Both the position numbers and the translations under genes were made by a program. Source: RYN-111 sp046723735 (lineage in GTDB: Bacteria; Actinomycetota; Actinomycetes; Mycobacteriales; SCTD01). Taken from it: a stretch of 64,000 nucleotides of DNA. Below the pieces are notes generated by a model that was not told the origin of the DNA, did not search any database, and saw nothing but the letters and a program-made list of their open reading frames with translations. The DNA lies in the NCBI GenBank assembly GCA_046723735.1, contig JBKOVB010000056.1, forward strand, positions 1 to 64,000. Direction: 5' to 3'. Positions 8,801-16,284 of the stretch are shown piece by piece (positions within the stretch are counted from its first letter, which is position 1; each line of letters starts with the position of its first letter).

Positions 8801-8838
8801 ACGAAGGGGGCCCTCCTCGGCGGGAGAGCCCCCTTCGT
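8801..8838. terminator. Bidirectional terminator between M15 lipoprotein and groEL
   Basis: A perfect 11-bp stem ACGAAGGGGGC/GCCCCCTTCGT with a 16-nt loop sits between the two convergent genes, 11 nt beyond the groEL stop. The T-run is short, as is usual in very G+C-rich genomes. Confidence 0.8.
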
Positions 8839-8848
8839 GCGTCCGTAC

Positions 8849-10480
8849 CTAGTGCGCGTGGCCGTGCCCGTGGCCGTGGCCGTGCCCGTGGTCGTGGGCC
8901 GGCTCCTCGGGCTTGTCGGCGATCAGCGTCTCGGTCGTGAGCAGCATGCTCGCGATCGAGGCCGCGTTGCGGACCGCGTTGCGGGTCACCTTGACCGGGT
9001 CGACGACGCCGGCCTCGACGAGGTCGACGTACTCGCCGGTGGCCGCGTTCAGGCCGACGGTCTTGCTGCCCTGCTCGGCGATGCGGTTCACGGCGACGCG
9101 ACCCTCGAGGCCGGCGTTCTCGGCGATCCAGCGGGCCGGCTCGTAGAGCGCATCCCGCACGACCGTGACGCCGGTGCGCTCGTCACCCGCGAGGCCGAGG
9201 CCGTCGGCGAGCACCGTGGCCGCGTGCACGAGCGCTGCGCCGCCACCGGGGACGATGCCCTCCTCGACGGCCGCCTTGGTGGCGGAGATGGCGTCCTCGA
9301 GGCGGTGCTTGCGCTCCTTGAGCTCGACCTCCGTGTGGGCGCCGACCTTGACCACCGCGACGCCGCCGGCGAGCTTCGCGAGCCGCTCCTGGAGCTTCTC
9401 GCGGTCCCAGTCGGAGTCGCTGTTCTCGATCTCCTGCTTGATCTGCGCGACCCGAGCGGCCACGTCGTCCGCCGTACCGCCGCCGCCGACGATCGTGGTC
9501 GTGTCCTTGGTGACGGTGACCGTCCGGGCTGTGCCGAGCACCTCCAGGCCGACCTGGTCGAGCTTGAGCCCGACCTCGGCGCTGACGACCTGACCGCCGG
9601 TCAGGATCGCGATGTCCTGCAGCATCGCCTTGCGGCGGTCCCCGAAGCCGGGGGCCTTCACGGCCGCGACCTTGAGGGTCTTGCGGATGCTGTTGACCAC
9701 CAGCGTAGACAGCGCCTCGCCGTCGACGTCCTCGGCGATGATGAGCAGCGGCTTGCCGGCCTGCAGGACCTTCTCGAGGATCGGCAGCAGTTCGGCGATG
9801 GCCGAGATCTTGCTGTTGACGACGAGCACCCGCGCGTCGTCGAGCTCGGTCTCCATCCGCTCCGGGTCGGTGACGAAGTACGGCGAGATGTAGCCCTTGT
9901 CGAACTGCATGCCCTCCGTCAGCTCGAGCTCGAGCCCGGTGGTGTTGCTCTCCTCGACGGTGATGACGCCGTCCTTGCCGACCTTGTCCATGGCCTCGGC
10001 CACGAGCTCGCCGACCTGCGCGTCCTGGGCGGAGATGGCGGCCACGGCGGCGACCTCGGCGTGCTCCTGGACCGGCCTGGCGGCGGCGAGCAGCGCCTCG
10101 TTGACGGCCTCGACCGCCTTGTCGATGCCGATCTTGAGAGCGACCGGGTTGGCACCGGCAGTCACGGCCTTGAGGCCCCCGTGGACCATCGCCTGACCGA
10201 GCACGGTGGCGGTCGTCGTACCGTCGCCCGCCACGTCGTTGGTCTTGGTCGCGACCTCCTTGGCGAGCTGCGCGCCCATGTTCTCGTAACGGTTCTCGAG
10301 CTCGACCTCGCGCGCGATGGTCACGCCGTCGTTGGTGATCGTCGGACCGCCGTACTTCTTGCCGATCACGACGTTGCGGCCCTTGGGGCCGAGGGTGACC
10401 TTGACCGCGTTGGCCAGGGTGTCGACGCCACGCTCGAGCGAGCGGCGGGCGTCCTCGGAGAAGCTCAGGGTCTTGCTCAA
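8849..10480 (-). CDS. groEL1: Chaperonin GroEL1 with His-rich tail
   Basis: A 543-residue Hsp60 chaperonin, near the standard length. It has the equatorial ATPase motifs (TLGPKGRNVVI, AGDGTTTAT) and the C-terminal GPGGG-like stretch (IVPGGGAAL). The usual GGM tail is replaced by HDHGHGHGHGHGHAH. In Actinobacteria a His-rich tail marks GroEL1, the copy next to groES; a GGM-tailed GroEL2 is normally encoded elsewhere and lies outside this window. In mycobacteria GroEL1 has specialised roles and the tail can bind metal. It lies 70 nt downstream of groES, in the same operon, under the CIRCE element. Confidence 0.97.
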   Translation of the reverse strand: MSKTLSFSEDARRSLERGVDTLANAVKVTLGPKGRNVVIGKKYGGPTITNDGVTIAREVELENRYENMGAQLAKEVATKTNDVAGDGTTTATVLGQAMVHGGLKAVTAGANPVALKIGIDKAVEAVNEALLAAARPVQEHAEVAAVAAISAQDAQVGELVAEAMDKVGKDGVITVEESNTTGLELELTEGMQFDKGYISPYFVTDPERMETELDDARVLVVNSKISAIAELLPILEKVLQAGKPLLIIAEDVDGEALSTLVVNSIRKTLKVAAVKAPGFGDRRKAMLQDIAILTGGQVVSAEVGLKLDQVGLEVLGTARTVTVTKDTTTIVGGGGTADDVAARVAQIKQEIENSDSDWDREKLQERLAKLAGGVAVVKVGAHTEVELKERKHRLEDAISATKAAVEEGIVPGGGAALVHAATVLADGLGLAGDERTGVTVVRDALYEPARWIAENAGLEGRVAVNRIAEQGSKTVGLNAATGEYVDLVEAGVVDPVKVTRNAVRNAASIASMLLTTETLIADKPEEPAHDHGHGHGHGHGHAH

Positions 10481-10550
10481 GGGTGGTTCCCTCCCAGGAA
10501 CGTCAGCGCCCCGGCCCCTGCTGGGACCGGGGCGGCTGGACGGGTGTGGC

Positions 10551-10856
10551 TCAGGCCTCGATGACGGCGAGCACGTCGCGGGCGGAGAGCACCAGGTACT
10601 CCTCGCCGGCGTACTTGACCTCGGTGCCGCCGTACTTGCTGTAGAGGACGCGGTCGCCGACCTTCACGTCGAGCGGCACGCGCTGGCCGTCCTCGAAGCG
10701 GCCCGGGCCGACGGCCAGGACGGTGCCCTCCTGGGGCTTCTCCTTGGCCGTGTCGGGGATCACGAGGCCGGAGGCCGTGGTGGTCTCGGCCTCGACGGCC
10801 TGGACGACGATGCGGTCCTCGAGCGGCTTGATGGCAACCTTGGTCGCGGTGGTCAC
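10551..10856 (-). CDS. groES: Co-chaperonin GroES
   Basis: A 101-residue Hsp10 lid of the GroEL cavity. The family core is intact: IKPLEDRIVV, the mobile loop region around ETTTASGLVIPD, and YSKYGGTEVKYAGEEYLVLSA. It has an ATG start with an AGGAGG-like site (cctcct at 10860-10865 on the + strand). It is the first gene of the groES-groEL1 operon, about 80 nt downstream of a CIRCE operator, so it is expected to be repressed by HrcA and heat-inducible. Confidence 0.98.
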   Translation of the reverse strand: MTTATKVAIKPLEDRIVVQAVEAETTTASGLVIPDTAKEKPQEGTVLAVGPGRFEDGQRVPLDVKVGDRVLYSKYGGTEVKYAGEEYLVLSARDVLAVIEA

Positions 10857-10935
10857 TGTTCCTCCTGGAACTTCTGGTTCGTTGAGGGGCGATCACGCGG
10901 CCTGCCGTCGCGGGGGTCAGGCCTTGCTCTTCGCT

Positions 10936-10966
10936 CGTTGGCACTCTAACTGCTGGAGTGCCAACG
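10936..10966. promoter_or_regulatory. CIRCE element (HrcA operator)
   Basis: TTGGCACTC-N9-GAGTGCCAA, extended to 11-bp arms by flanking C-G and G-C pairs. This matches the classic TTAGCACTC-N9-GAGTGCTAA operator with one symmetric change in each arm. It lies upstream of groES and is the expected binding site of the HrcA repressor. Confidence 0.95.
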
Positions 10967-10972
10967 CGCCAA
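10943..10972 (-). promoter_or_regulatory. Likely groES promoter overlapping CIRCE
   Basis: On the minus strand TTGGCG (10967-10972) and TAGAGT (10943-10948) are separated by 18 nt. The -10 falls inside the CIRCE left arm, so HrcA binding would block the polymerase directly. Confidence 0.55.
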
Positions 10973-11217
10973 CCGGGGTACGACGGGGCCGCCGTCCAGA
11001 TCTTCAGCAACCCGCGCCTCGCACCGATGCGGCTTGTCGTGGACACCGCATCCGACACCGTGATCGACCTGGGGCGTCGCCGCCTGCTGGTCCTCGGCCT
11101 CGTCACGACGCTGCTGCTCGCAACCGGACCGGCCTGGGTGGAGCTGGTGCGGGTCATCCGCCGGCCCGACGACGTCGACCCAGCAAGCGCGCTGAGGCCG
11201 GCTCCCGCCGTACGACG

Positions 11218-11712
11218 TCAGCGGGGCTCGAGCACCACCACGGGGATCTCGCGCTCGGTCCACTTCTGGTACTTCGCGAAGTCGGCGTAGAGCTCGACCA
11301 GTCGCGGCCAGAGCTCCTCGCGCTCGACACCCTCGGCGACCCGCGCCCGCACCGGGCGGAAGCCCTCCTTGCGCAGCCGGACCCGCGTGTCGGGCTTGGC
11401 CAGGAGGTTGGGGTACCACTGCGGGTTCTTCGGCAAGCCGCCCTGCGATGCCACGACCACGAGGTTCGGACCGTCCTCCAGGTAGAGCAGCGGGGTCGTG
11501 AACGTCTTGCCCGACTTCCGGCCGACGTGCTCGAGCAGCAGCGTGGGGACCGGCTTGGAGAAACCGGCGCCGATGCGCCAGGCGCTGCCGACGCGGCCGT
11601 TGGTGAGACGGAAGACGGCGACCTGAGCCCTCGCCATGTACTTGATGGCTGTGGCGGTGCGTGGCGAGTCCAGCCCGTCGGGGCGCTCCTCGGGCAGGGC
11701 GAAGCGGGTCAC
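11218..11712 (-). CDS. Deazaflavin (F420)-dependent nitroreductase/Ddn-family protein
   Basis: A 164-residue protein of the DUF385/Ddn family, whose members use reduced F420 to reduce quinones or nitro compounds. Family features seen: RIGAGFSKPVPTLLLEHVGRKSGK, TPLLYLEDGPNLVVVASQGG, then PQWYPNLLAKP and ADFAKYQKWTEREIPVVVLEP. The GTG at 11712 is preferred because GGAGG lies 8 nt upstream. A later ATG at 11637 would remove about 25 residues that include part of the first helix. No membrane segment is visible. The physiological substrate is unknown. Confidence 0.88.
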   Translation of the reverse strand: MTRFALPEERPDGLDSPRTATAIKYMARAQVAVFRLTNGRVGSAWRIGAGFSKPVPTLLLEHVGRKSGKTFTTPLLYLEDGPNLVVVASQGGLPKNPQWYPNLLAKPDTRVRLRKEGFRPVRARVAEGVEREELWPRLVELYADFAKYQKWTEREIPVVVLEPR

Positions 11713-11785
11713 GTCGACGTCCTCCAGAGTCCAGGTCGGTCGCCCTGCACCCTGCCAGAAAGCCCAGGGTTCGCCGTACCGGGGC

Positions 11786-12418
11786 TCAGGGACGCCGACG
11801 GAACGGGACGCCGATGACGTACGAGCCCCACCGGCCCGGGACCAGGTGACGCGGTTCGTCGTGCGGCGTCGGCAGGCCTCGGCTGTCCAGCATGTCGCGC
11901 ACCTGGTCGGCCTGGGCGTCGACGCGGAAGGCGACGCGCGCGAGCGGTCCGTGGACCGGTGCACCGGGGTGCGGGCGGGTCGGGCTGTGCCGCAGTGCGT
12001 TGGCCAGTCGGGTGGCGAGCACCTCCTGGTCCGCGGGCGGAAGGCTCATCGCCTCGAGGAGCGCCTGCTCCGTGCGGACGTGCTCGGGCAGCGCCGCGAG
12101 GACGTCGCGCTCGAGGACCTCGACCTCGTGGTGCGACACCCGCGCGTCGCCGGTGAGACGCCGATCGAGCCACCACAGCGCCTGCTGCAGCGCATGGTCG
12201 GCGCTGATGGCGTCGTGCAGCGGGGTACGTGGGTGCGGCAAGAGACGGTGCGCCGTGGGATGCAGCACCCGCGCCACTGCCGCGAGGTGGGTCGCCAACC
12301 ACGTGACCGCGAGGAAGGAGCTGGCCGACGGGTCGTCCAGCGCTTCGTGCGCGACCTCGTGGGGGCGCGTCAGCTGCTCACGGAGCAGAGGGTGGAGCGA
12401 GGCGGTGCTGGTGCTCAT
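11786..12418 (-). CDS. Conserved helical protein, possibly hemerythrin-like
   Basis: A 210-residue, His- and Glu-rich helical protein. Residues 33-120 (SSFLAVTWLATHLAAVARVL, then SHHEVEVLERDVLAALPEHV and RTEQALLEAM) have His/Glu spacing reminiscent of four-helix HHE/hemerythrin domains, with candidate ligands H44, H97, E98, H113 and E117. The last 50 residues are not part of such a domain. It starts with ATG at 12418. The gene call is firm from codon bias; the iron-binding role is a guess from His/Glu placement. Confidence 0.65.
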   Translation of the reverse strand: MSTSTASLHPLLREQLTRPHEVAHEALDDPSASSFLAVTWLATHLAAVARVLHPTAHRLLPHPRTPLHDAISADHALQQALWWLDRRLTGDARVSHHEVEVLERDVLAALPEHVRTEQALLEAMSLPPADQEVLATRLANALRHSPTRPHPGAPVHGPLARVAFRVDAQADQVRDMLDSRGLPTPHDEPRHLVPGRWGSYVIGVPFRRRP

Positions 12419-12431
12419 ACGGCGGCTCCTC

Positions 12432-12452
12432 GCGCCGGCGCCGCACCGGCGC
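12432..12452 (-). terminator. Small GC hairpin after the membrane-protein gene
   Basis: GCGCCGG/CCGGCGC, a 7-bp stem with a 7-nt loop, lies about 55 nt past the stop of the membrane-protein gene and just before the next start. It is a plausible weak terminator. Confidence 0.35.
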
Positions 12453-12507
12453 CCTTCCCGTGTAGAACGAATGACGCGGTGCTGCCATGCCCGCCCGCTA
12501 CCGTGAG

Positions 12508-13248
12508 TCAGCGGGGTTCCACGGCCGGCAGCGCGCCGCGCACGTGTCGGCCGGCCGTGTCGACCAACCCCTCGACGTCGTCGACGAACAACGTCAGCGG
12601 GTAGGTGCCGAGCAGGTAGTCCTCGCCGAAGTCCTCACGGCCGTCGGCCCAGTTCTGCGCGTCGATCTCCGCCCGCTCGACCGGGCTGATGCCGAGCTGG
12701 TCAGCCTGCTCGTCGCTGACGGGGCGGAACAGCTCGGGGACGATGCTGCCGACCAGGACGAACGTCACCGGCGTCAGCGGCGCGAGCAGCCGCTTGCTGC
12801 CGAGGGTGCGTGCGGCCTTGCCGGCGCTCACCCTCGCCACGTCGGTCCACGGCAGGGTGAGCGCGCGCGCCCGACCAAGCCAGCGCGTGAGCGCGGTGGG
12901 GACGAGGTGCAGAGCCTCTGCGCTGATGTGCACGTCGAACGAGACGGCGTCGGCGAGCCAGGCCAAGCCGAGGGCGCCGTGGTAGAGCTCCACGACCCGA
13001 GCGGGCACGACCCGCGCGCGCCACACGCCGGTGCCGTACGGCATGGCCGCGCGTCTCGCACGGCTCCGGTGACGCGTCCACCGCTGCCCGCCCAGTAGGA
13101 GCGCGAGGACGGCGATCAGCAGGCCCACGACAGGAGGGCCGGCCTCCGGGTCAGCGACCACGAAGACCACCAGGGCGAGTGCCCCGAACAGCTGCCAGCT
13201 TCGACCGGGGTCCACAAGGTCGCGCCACGTCGCCCTGGTGCGGTCCAC
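12508..13248 (-). CDS. Two-helix membrane-anchored protein, function unknown
   Basis: A 246-residue protein. Two closely spaced hydrophobic helices (about residues 19-35, WQLFGALALVVFVVADP, and 41-58, VVGLLIAVLALLLGG) anchor a cytoplasmic domain. That domain has beta-rich segments such as VSFDVHISAEALHLVP and RALTLPWTDVARV, which resemble bacterial PH-like domains. The GTG start at 13248 has GAGGAGG just upstream. I do not recognise a named family. The gap to nth is 41 nt, so cotranscription is likely. Confidence 0.72.
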   Translation of the reverse strand: MDRTRATWRDLVDPGRSWQLFGALALVVFVVADPEAGPPVVGLLIAVLALLLGGQRWTRHRSRARRAAMPYGTGVWRARVVPARVVELYHGALGLAWLADAVSFDVHISAEALHLVPTALTRWLGRARALTLPWTDVARVSAGKAARTLGSKRLLAPLTPVTFVLVGSIVPELFRPVSDEQADQLGISPVERAEIDAQNWADGREDFGEDYLLGTYPLTLFVDDVEGLVDTAGRHVRGALPAVEPR

Positions 13249-13289
13249 GCGTCCTCCTCGGTCGACCCCCCGACAACTCTTCGGCATCC

Positions 13290-13934
13290 TCAGCGCACGG
13301 CTGAGGGGCAGAGTGGCGCGAGGGTGCAGGTGCCGCAACCAGGCGCGCGGGACCGGCACACCGCGCGCCCGTGGTGGACGAACCGCTGAGGGACGTCGAT
13401 CCAGTCGTCCTTCCTCAGAAGGGCCCTCAGGTCGTGCTCGACCTTGACGGGGTCGCTGTGGGAGGTCCAGCCCAGGCGCCGGGCCAGCCGGCCGCAGTGC
13501 GTGTCGACCACGACACCCGGGACGCCGAACGCGTACGCCAGCACGACCTGAGCCGTCTTGCGCCCCACACCCGGCAGCTGGACCAGCATCTCCAGGTCGG
13601 CGGGGACCTCGCCGTCGTGGACCTCCGTGAGCCGCGCGGACAGGCCGGCGAGGTGCCGGGCCTTCGACCGGAAGAGCGGCACCCGGGCGAGCACGACCTC
13701 CAGCTCTGTCGTCGTCGCGCCGGCCATCGCCGCAGCAGTGGGCCAGCGGCGGAACAGCTCCGGCGTCGTCTCGTTCACCCGCGCGTCGGTGCACTGGGCG
13801 GCCAGAACGGTCGCCACCAGGAGCTCGAAGGGGCTACGGAAGTCCAACGCCGTGGTCACGGACGGGTAGGCCTCGGCTAACAGCCGCAGCTGCGCCTTCA
13901 GCACCCGATCGCTGGGGCCGACGTGTTCTCGCAC
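13290..13934 (-). CDS. nth: Endonuclease III
   Basis: A 214-residue bifunctional DNA glycosylase/AP lyase that removes oxidised pyrimidines. The helix-hairpin-helix LPGVGRKTA contains catalytic Lys126, and Asp144 lies in VVDTHCGRL. The C-terminal 4Fe-4S cluster follows the exact C-X6-C-X2-C-X5-C pattern (C193, C200, C203, C209). Length and order match the family. The divergent HTH gene is separated by about 100 nt with no clear shared promoter. Confidence 0.96.
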   Translation of the reverse strand: MREHVGPSDRVLKAQLRLLAEAYPSVTTALDFRSPFELLVATVLAAQCTDARVNETTPELFRRWPTAAAMAGATTTELEVVLARVPLFRSKARHLAGLSARLTEVHDGEVPADLEMLVQLPGVGRKTAQVVLAYAFGVPGVVVDTHCGRLARRLGWTSHSDPVKVEHDLRALLRKDDWIDVPQRFVHHGRAVCRSRAPGCGTCTLAPLCPSAVR

Positions 13935-14035
13935 TGACGCTTGCCCCCTTCTGCACGGGTCGCGCCCGCCCTGGCGGCGCTCGGCCTCGCGACGCTAGTC
14001 GTCGGCGGCACCGGGCTCGTGAGGGTGCTCCGGCG

Positions 14036-14749
14036 TCAGCTCGCGGGAGGCCGTGTCCTGACCACGACGCAACAGTCCGGCGGAGCCGGGTCGAGCTGCG
14101 CGGTGACGTCGGGGTGCCCGCCCATGCCCTCGAGGAGCCCGCACAGAAAGCGCTCGTTCAGACCGCACACCAGCTCGGGTGCCACGTCCACGACCGCATG
14201 GAAGGGGCAGTTCCGCAGCCGCAGCCCGTCCGCGGCTGAAGCGGGCTCGTAGCCGAGGTCGTCCAGGGCCGCCGTGACGCCCCTGACCGTGGACGCGACG
14301 CCGACCCGACCGGCAGGCCGGCGAAGAACTCCGATCCGCCGGCCCTCTTCCTCGGCCACGTCGAGGGCGGAATCCCCGGCGTCACGTCGGCTGGCCTTCG
14401 CGTCGCGGATCCCGGCCGCCAGCACGCGCGCGACGACGTCGTACCGCCGCGCCGGCACGCTGACGCTCACCTCCCGGTCCGCCGCGCGGTACCGCTTGGC
14501 CGGACGTCCGGCCCCCGGACCGCCGCGACCCGGGGGGCGCGCGAAGTCCACGTCGAGCAGTCCTGACTCGGCCAGCACGTCCAGGTGGAACGCGGCGAGC
14601 CGACGGCTGATCCCCGTCCCCTCGGCGACCTCCTCGCGCGTCATGGGCTGACGACCGGCACGGACCTCGTCGAAGACCCGACGCCGAGTCGGCTCGGCGA
14701 GCAGGTGCAGCAGCATCCAGCCGGCGTCGTCGCGGGTCCCGGTTGACAC
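14036..14749 (-). CDS. Winged-helix regulator with Cys-rich sensor domain (SufR-like)
   Basis: A 237-residue regulator. The N-terminal ArsR/DeoR-like winged HTH (about 12-75, EPTRRRVFDEVR then GISRRLAAFHLDVL) is followed by a helical linker. The C-terminal region has RNCPFHAVVDVAPELVC, then FLC, and ends with PDCCVVV; the cysteines are C181, C195, C203, C226 and C227. This order resembles SufR-type Fe-S sensors, though spacing differs from the cyanobacterial pattern. It probably senses iron-sulfur status, redox or another ligand and represses the divergent DUF2231-folE genes and itself. The GTG start has AGGAGG close upstream. It is not near suf genes. Confidence 0.82.
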   Translation of the reverse strand: MSTGTRDDAGWMLLHLLAEPTRRRVFDEVRAGRQPMTREEVAEGTGISRRLAAFHLDVLAESGLLDVDFARPPGRGGPGAGRPAKRYRAADREVSVSVPARRYDVVARVLAAGIRDAKASRRDAGDSALDVAEEEGRRIGVLRRPAGRVGVASTVRGVTAALDDLGYEPASAADGLRLRNCPFHAVVDVAPELVCGLNERFLCGLLEGMGGHPDVTAQLDPAPPDCCVVVRTRPPAS

Positions 14750-14765
14750 CGTTCCTCCTCAGGCT

Positions 14766-14791
14766 CTAAAAACAGTCTAGGCTGCTTTTAG
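14766..14791. promoter_or_regulatory. Palindromic operator between divergent regulator and DUF2231-folE
   Basis: CTAAAAACAG-N6-CTGCTTTTAG is an inverted repeat with 9 of 10 positions paired, in an 82-nt divergent intergenic region. It is unusually A/T-rich for this genome and overlaps TAGGCT, a plausible -10. It is the expected site for autorepression and for control of the plus-strand pair. Confidence 0.7.
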
Positions 14792-14831
14792 TGTCGGGGC
14801 TGGTCCGCCCCCCAGTCAACCGGAGGCCGCG

Positions 14832-15434
14832 ATGCGTCACTTCACCTTCCGACCCCCGCTGACCCTTGCGGGTCGGCAGTTCAAGGGGCTTCGCGGCTGG
14901 GCGGGCAAGCCGTTCCACCCGCCGCTCACGGACGTGCCTGTCACGGCGTACCTGTTCGTCGCGGTCTTCGACGTGCTGTCGGCGCTGGTGCACGGCTCCC
15001 ACTTCGAAGTGGGACGGGAGCTCTACCTGGCCGCCACCTGGGTGCTCCTGGGAGGCGCTGCGGTGTCGGTGATGACCGCGCTCACCGGCTGGGCCGACTG
15101 GCATCGCTCGAGCGAGCCCGGAACCCAGGCACGTCGCACCATCAACGCGCACGCGATCACGATGATCACGGTGACGGTCCTCGTCCTCGTGAACCTCACG
15201 CTGCGCGGAACGACCTGGTCCGACCGGGCCTCTGTCCCGGGCCTGGTGCTGGTCCTGTCCGTCGTGGCAGCCCTGCTCGTGTCGCTGGGTGCCACCCTCG
15301 GGGGATCCCTGGTCTACGACTACGGCTTCAACGTCGAGACCGCAGGCGACCATCCCGTCTGGCACCCGAGCGAGAGCGACGTGCGCCCCGGCCGCAAGAC
15401 GCCGGACGAGCCCGCCACGCCGGTCCAGGCATGA
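14832..15434 (+). CDS. DUF2231 family four-helix membrane protein
   Basis: A 200-residue integral membrane protein. It starts with a basic, aromatic stretch and the family hallmark HPPLTDVP (about 29-36). Four hydrophobic helices follow (about 38-55, 66-88, 108-126, 135-157), then a charged cytoplasmic tail. DUF2231 proteins have no established function; some resemble heme- or redox-linked membrane proteins. GGAGG lies 5 nt before the ATG. It overlaps folE by 4 nt (ATGA) and is divergent from the Cys-rich regulator across the palindrome at 14766. Confidence 0.88.
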   Translation: MRHFTFRPPLTLAGRQFKGLRGWAGKPFHPPLTDVPVTAYLFVAVFDVLSALVHGSHFEVGRELYLAATWVLLGGAAVSVMTALTGWADWHRSSEPGTQARRTINAHAITMITVTVLVLVNLTLRGTTWSDRASVPGLVLVLSVVAALLVSLGATLGGSLVYDYGFNVETAGDHPVWHPSESDVRPGRKTPDEPATPVQA

Positions 15435-16045
15435 CGACCTCGGAGCTCCCCGCCTCGGCGCCCGCACGCCCGCACCTGCGGGTCATCCCGGACGACGGCA
15501 TCGACCTCGAGCTGGCGGAGGAAGCGGCCGGCACGCTCCTCACCGCTCTCGGTCTCGACCTCGACGACCCGGTGCTCACCGGGACGCCGGGCCGGATGGT
15601 GCGCGGGCTCGCGGAGATGCTGCGCCCGAGGGAGTTCACCCTCACGACCTTTCCCAACGAGGGGTACGACGAGCTGGTCCTCGCCCGGGGCATCCCGTTC
15701 GTGTCGCTGTGCGAGCACCACCTGCTGCCGTTCAGCGGGACGGCCACCGTCGCCTACCTGCCGGCGGACCGCATCCTCGGCCTGTCGAAGCTGGCTCGCG
15801 TGGTGGAGCTGTTCGCCCGTCGCCCGCAGGTGCAGGAGCGCATGACGACCCAGATCGCCGACTGGCTCACCGAGCACCTCGAGCCGTGGGGCGTTGGCGT
15901 CGTCCTCGAGGCCGAGCACTCCTGCATGACGATGCGCGGTGTGTCCGCCCGGGGCTCCCGGACCGTGACGTCCGCCCTGCAGGGCCTGGTGCGGCACGAC
16001 TCCCGCACGCGCGCCGAGTTCCTGGCGCTTGCCGGTCAGGGCTAA
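15431..16045 (+). CDS. folE: GTP cyclohydrolase I
   Basis: A 204-residue enzyme that opens GTP to dihydroneopterin triphosphate for folate or other pterins. Zinc ligands are visible as C94 and H97 in SLCEHHLLPF and C165 in EAEHSCMTMRG. The active-site segment LGLSKLARVVELFARRPQ is intact. It is translationally coupled to the DUF2231 gene, not in the usual ftsH-folP cluster, so it may be a second copy under separate control. Its stop shares CTAA with the stop of the convergent small gene. Confidence 0.95.
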   Translation: MTTSELPASAPARPHLRVIPDDGIDLELAEEAAGTLLTALGLDLDDPVLTGTPGRMVRGLAEMLRPREFTLTTFPNEGYDELVLARGIPFVSLCEHHLLPFSGTATVAYLPADRILGLSKLARVVELFARRPQVQERMTTQIADWLTEHLEPWGVGVVLEAEHSCMTMRGVSARGSRTVTSALQGLVRHDSRTRAEFLALAGQG

Positions 16046-16284
16046 GCCGGCTCGAAGTCCCAGCCGTGGGCCCGTACGACGGAAGCCGGTGTGCTCGTCG
16101 GCTCCTCCCAGCTCGTGGGCACGGGCCAGCGGGTGATCAGCACGACGCGGTCGTCGTCGGAGCGGAACACCTCGGCGCCGCTCGCCCCCGCCACGAGCGC
16201 CTCGGCCGCCACGGCGTGCGCCCAGGCCACGACCTCGTCGACCTTGCCCTCCTGCGCCCGGGCCTCCCACATCCGCACCCTCAC
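16042..16284 (-). CDS. Small protein, possible ABM-type alpha/beta barrel
   Basis: An 80-residue protein with MWEARAQEGKVDEVVAWAHA, then EVFRSDDDRVVLITRWP and a WDFEPA end. The beta-alpha-beta pattern is reminiscent of dimeric antibiotic-biosynthesis-monooxygenase-like folds. It starts at a GTG overlapping the tsaD stop by 4 nt (GTGA), so it is translationally coupled. Alternative starts lie within five codons. Function unknown. I recall similar small genes following tsaD in other Actinobacteria. Confidence 0.72.
   Translation of the reverse strand: MRVRMWEARAQEGKVDEVVAWAHAVAAEALVAGASGAEVFRSDDDRVVLITRWPVPTSWEEPTSTPASVVRAHGWDFEPA

Larger units (their letters stand above)
10857..11217. other. 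361-nt intergenic region upstream of groES
   Basis: Holds the groES leader, the CIRCE element and the promoter. The remaining part (about 10973-11217) shows no convincing gene. A plus-strand frame from ATG 11027 encodes a short hydrophobic peptide but has no ribosome-binding site and runs into the opposite gene. The right end is just the 3' side of the Ddn-type reductase gene. Confidence 0.6.

Noticed and set aside
11027..11290. Small plus-strand hydrophobic frame upstream of groES
   Set aside because: It has a plausible membrane helix, but no ribosome-binding site, no recognised family, and its 3' end runs through the Ddn-type gene on the other strand.
13941..14252. Plus-strand frame between nth and the HTH gene
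   Set aside because: It has a short hydrophobic N-terminus but mostly overlaps the HTH regulator coding sequence and lacks a ribosome site.
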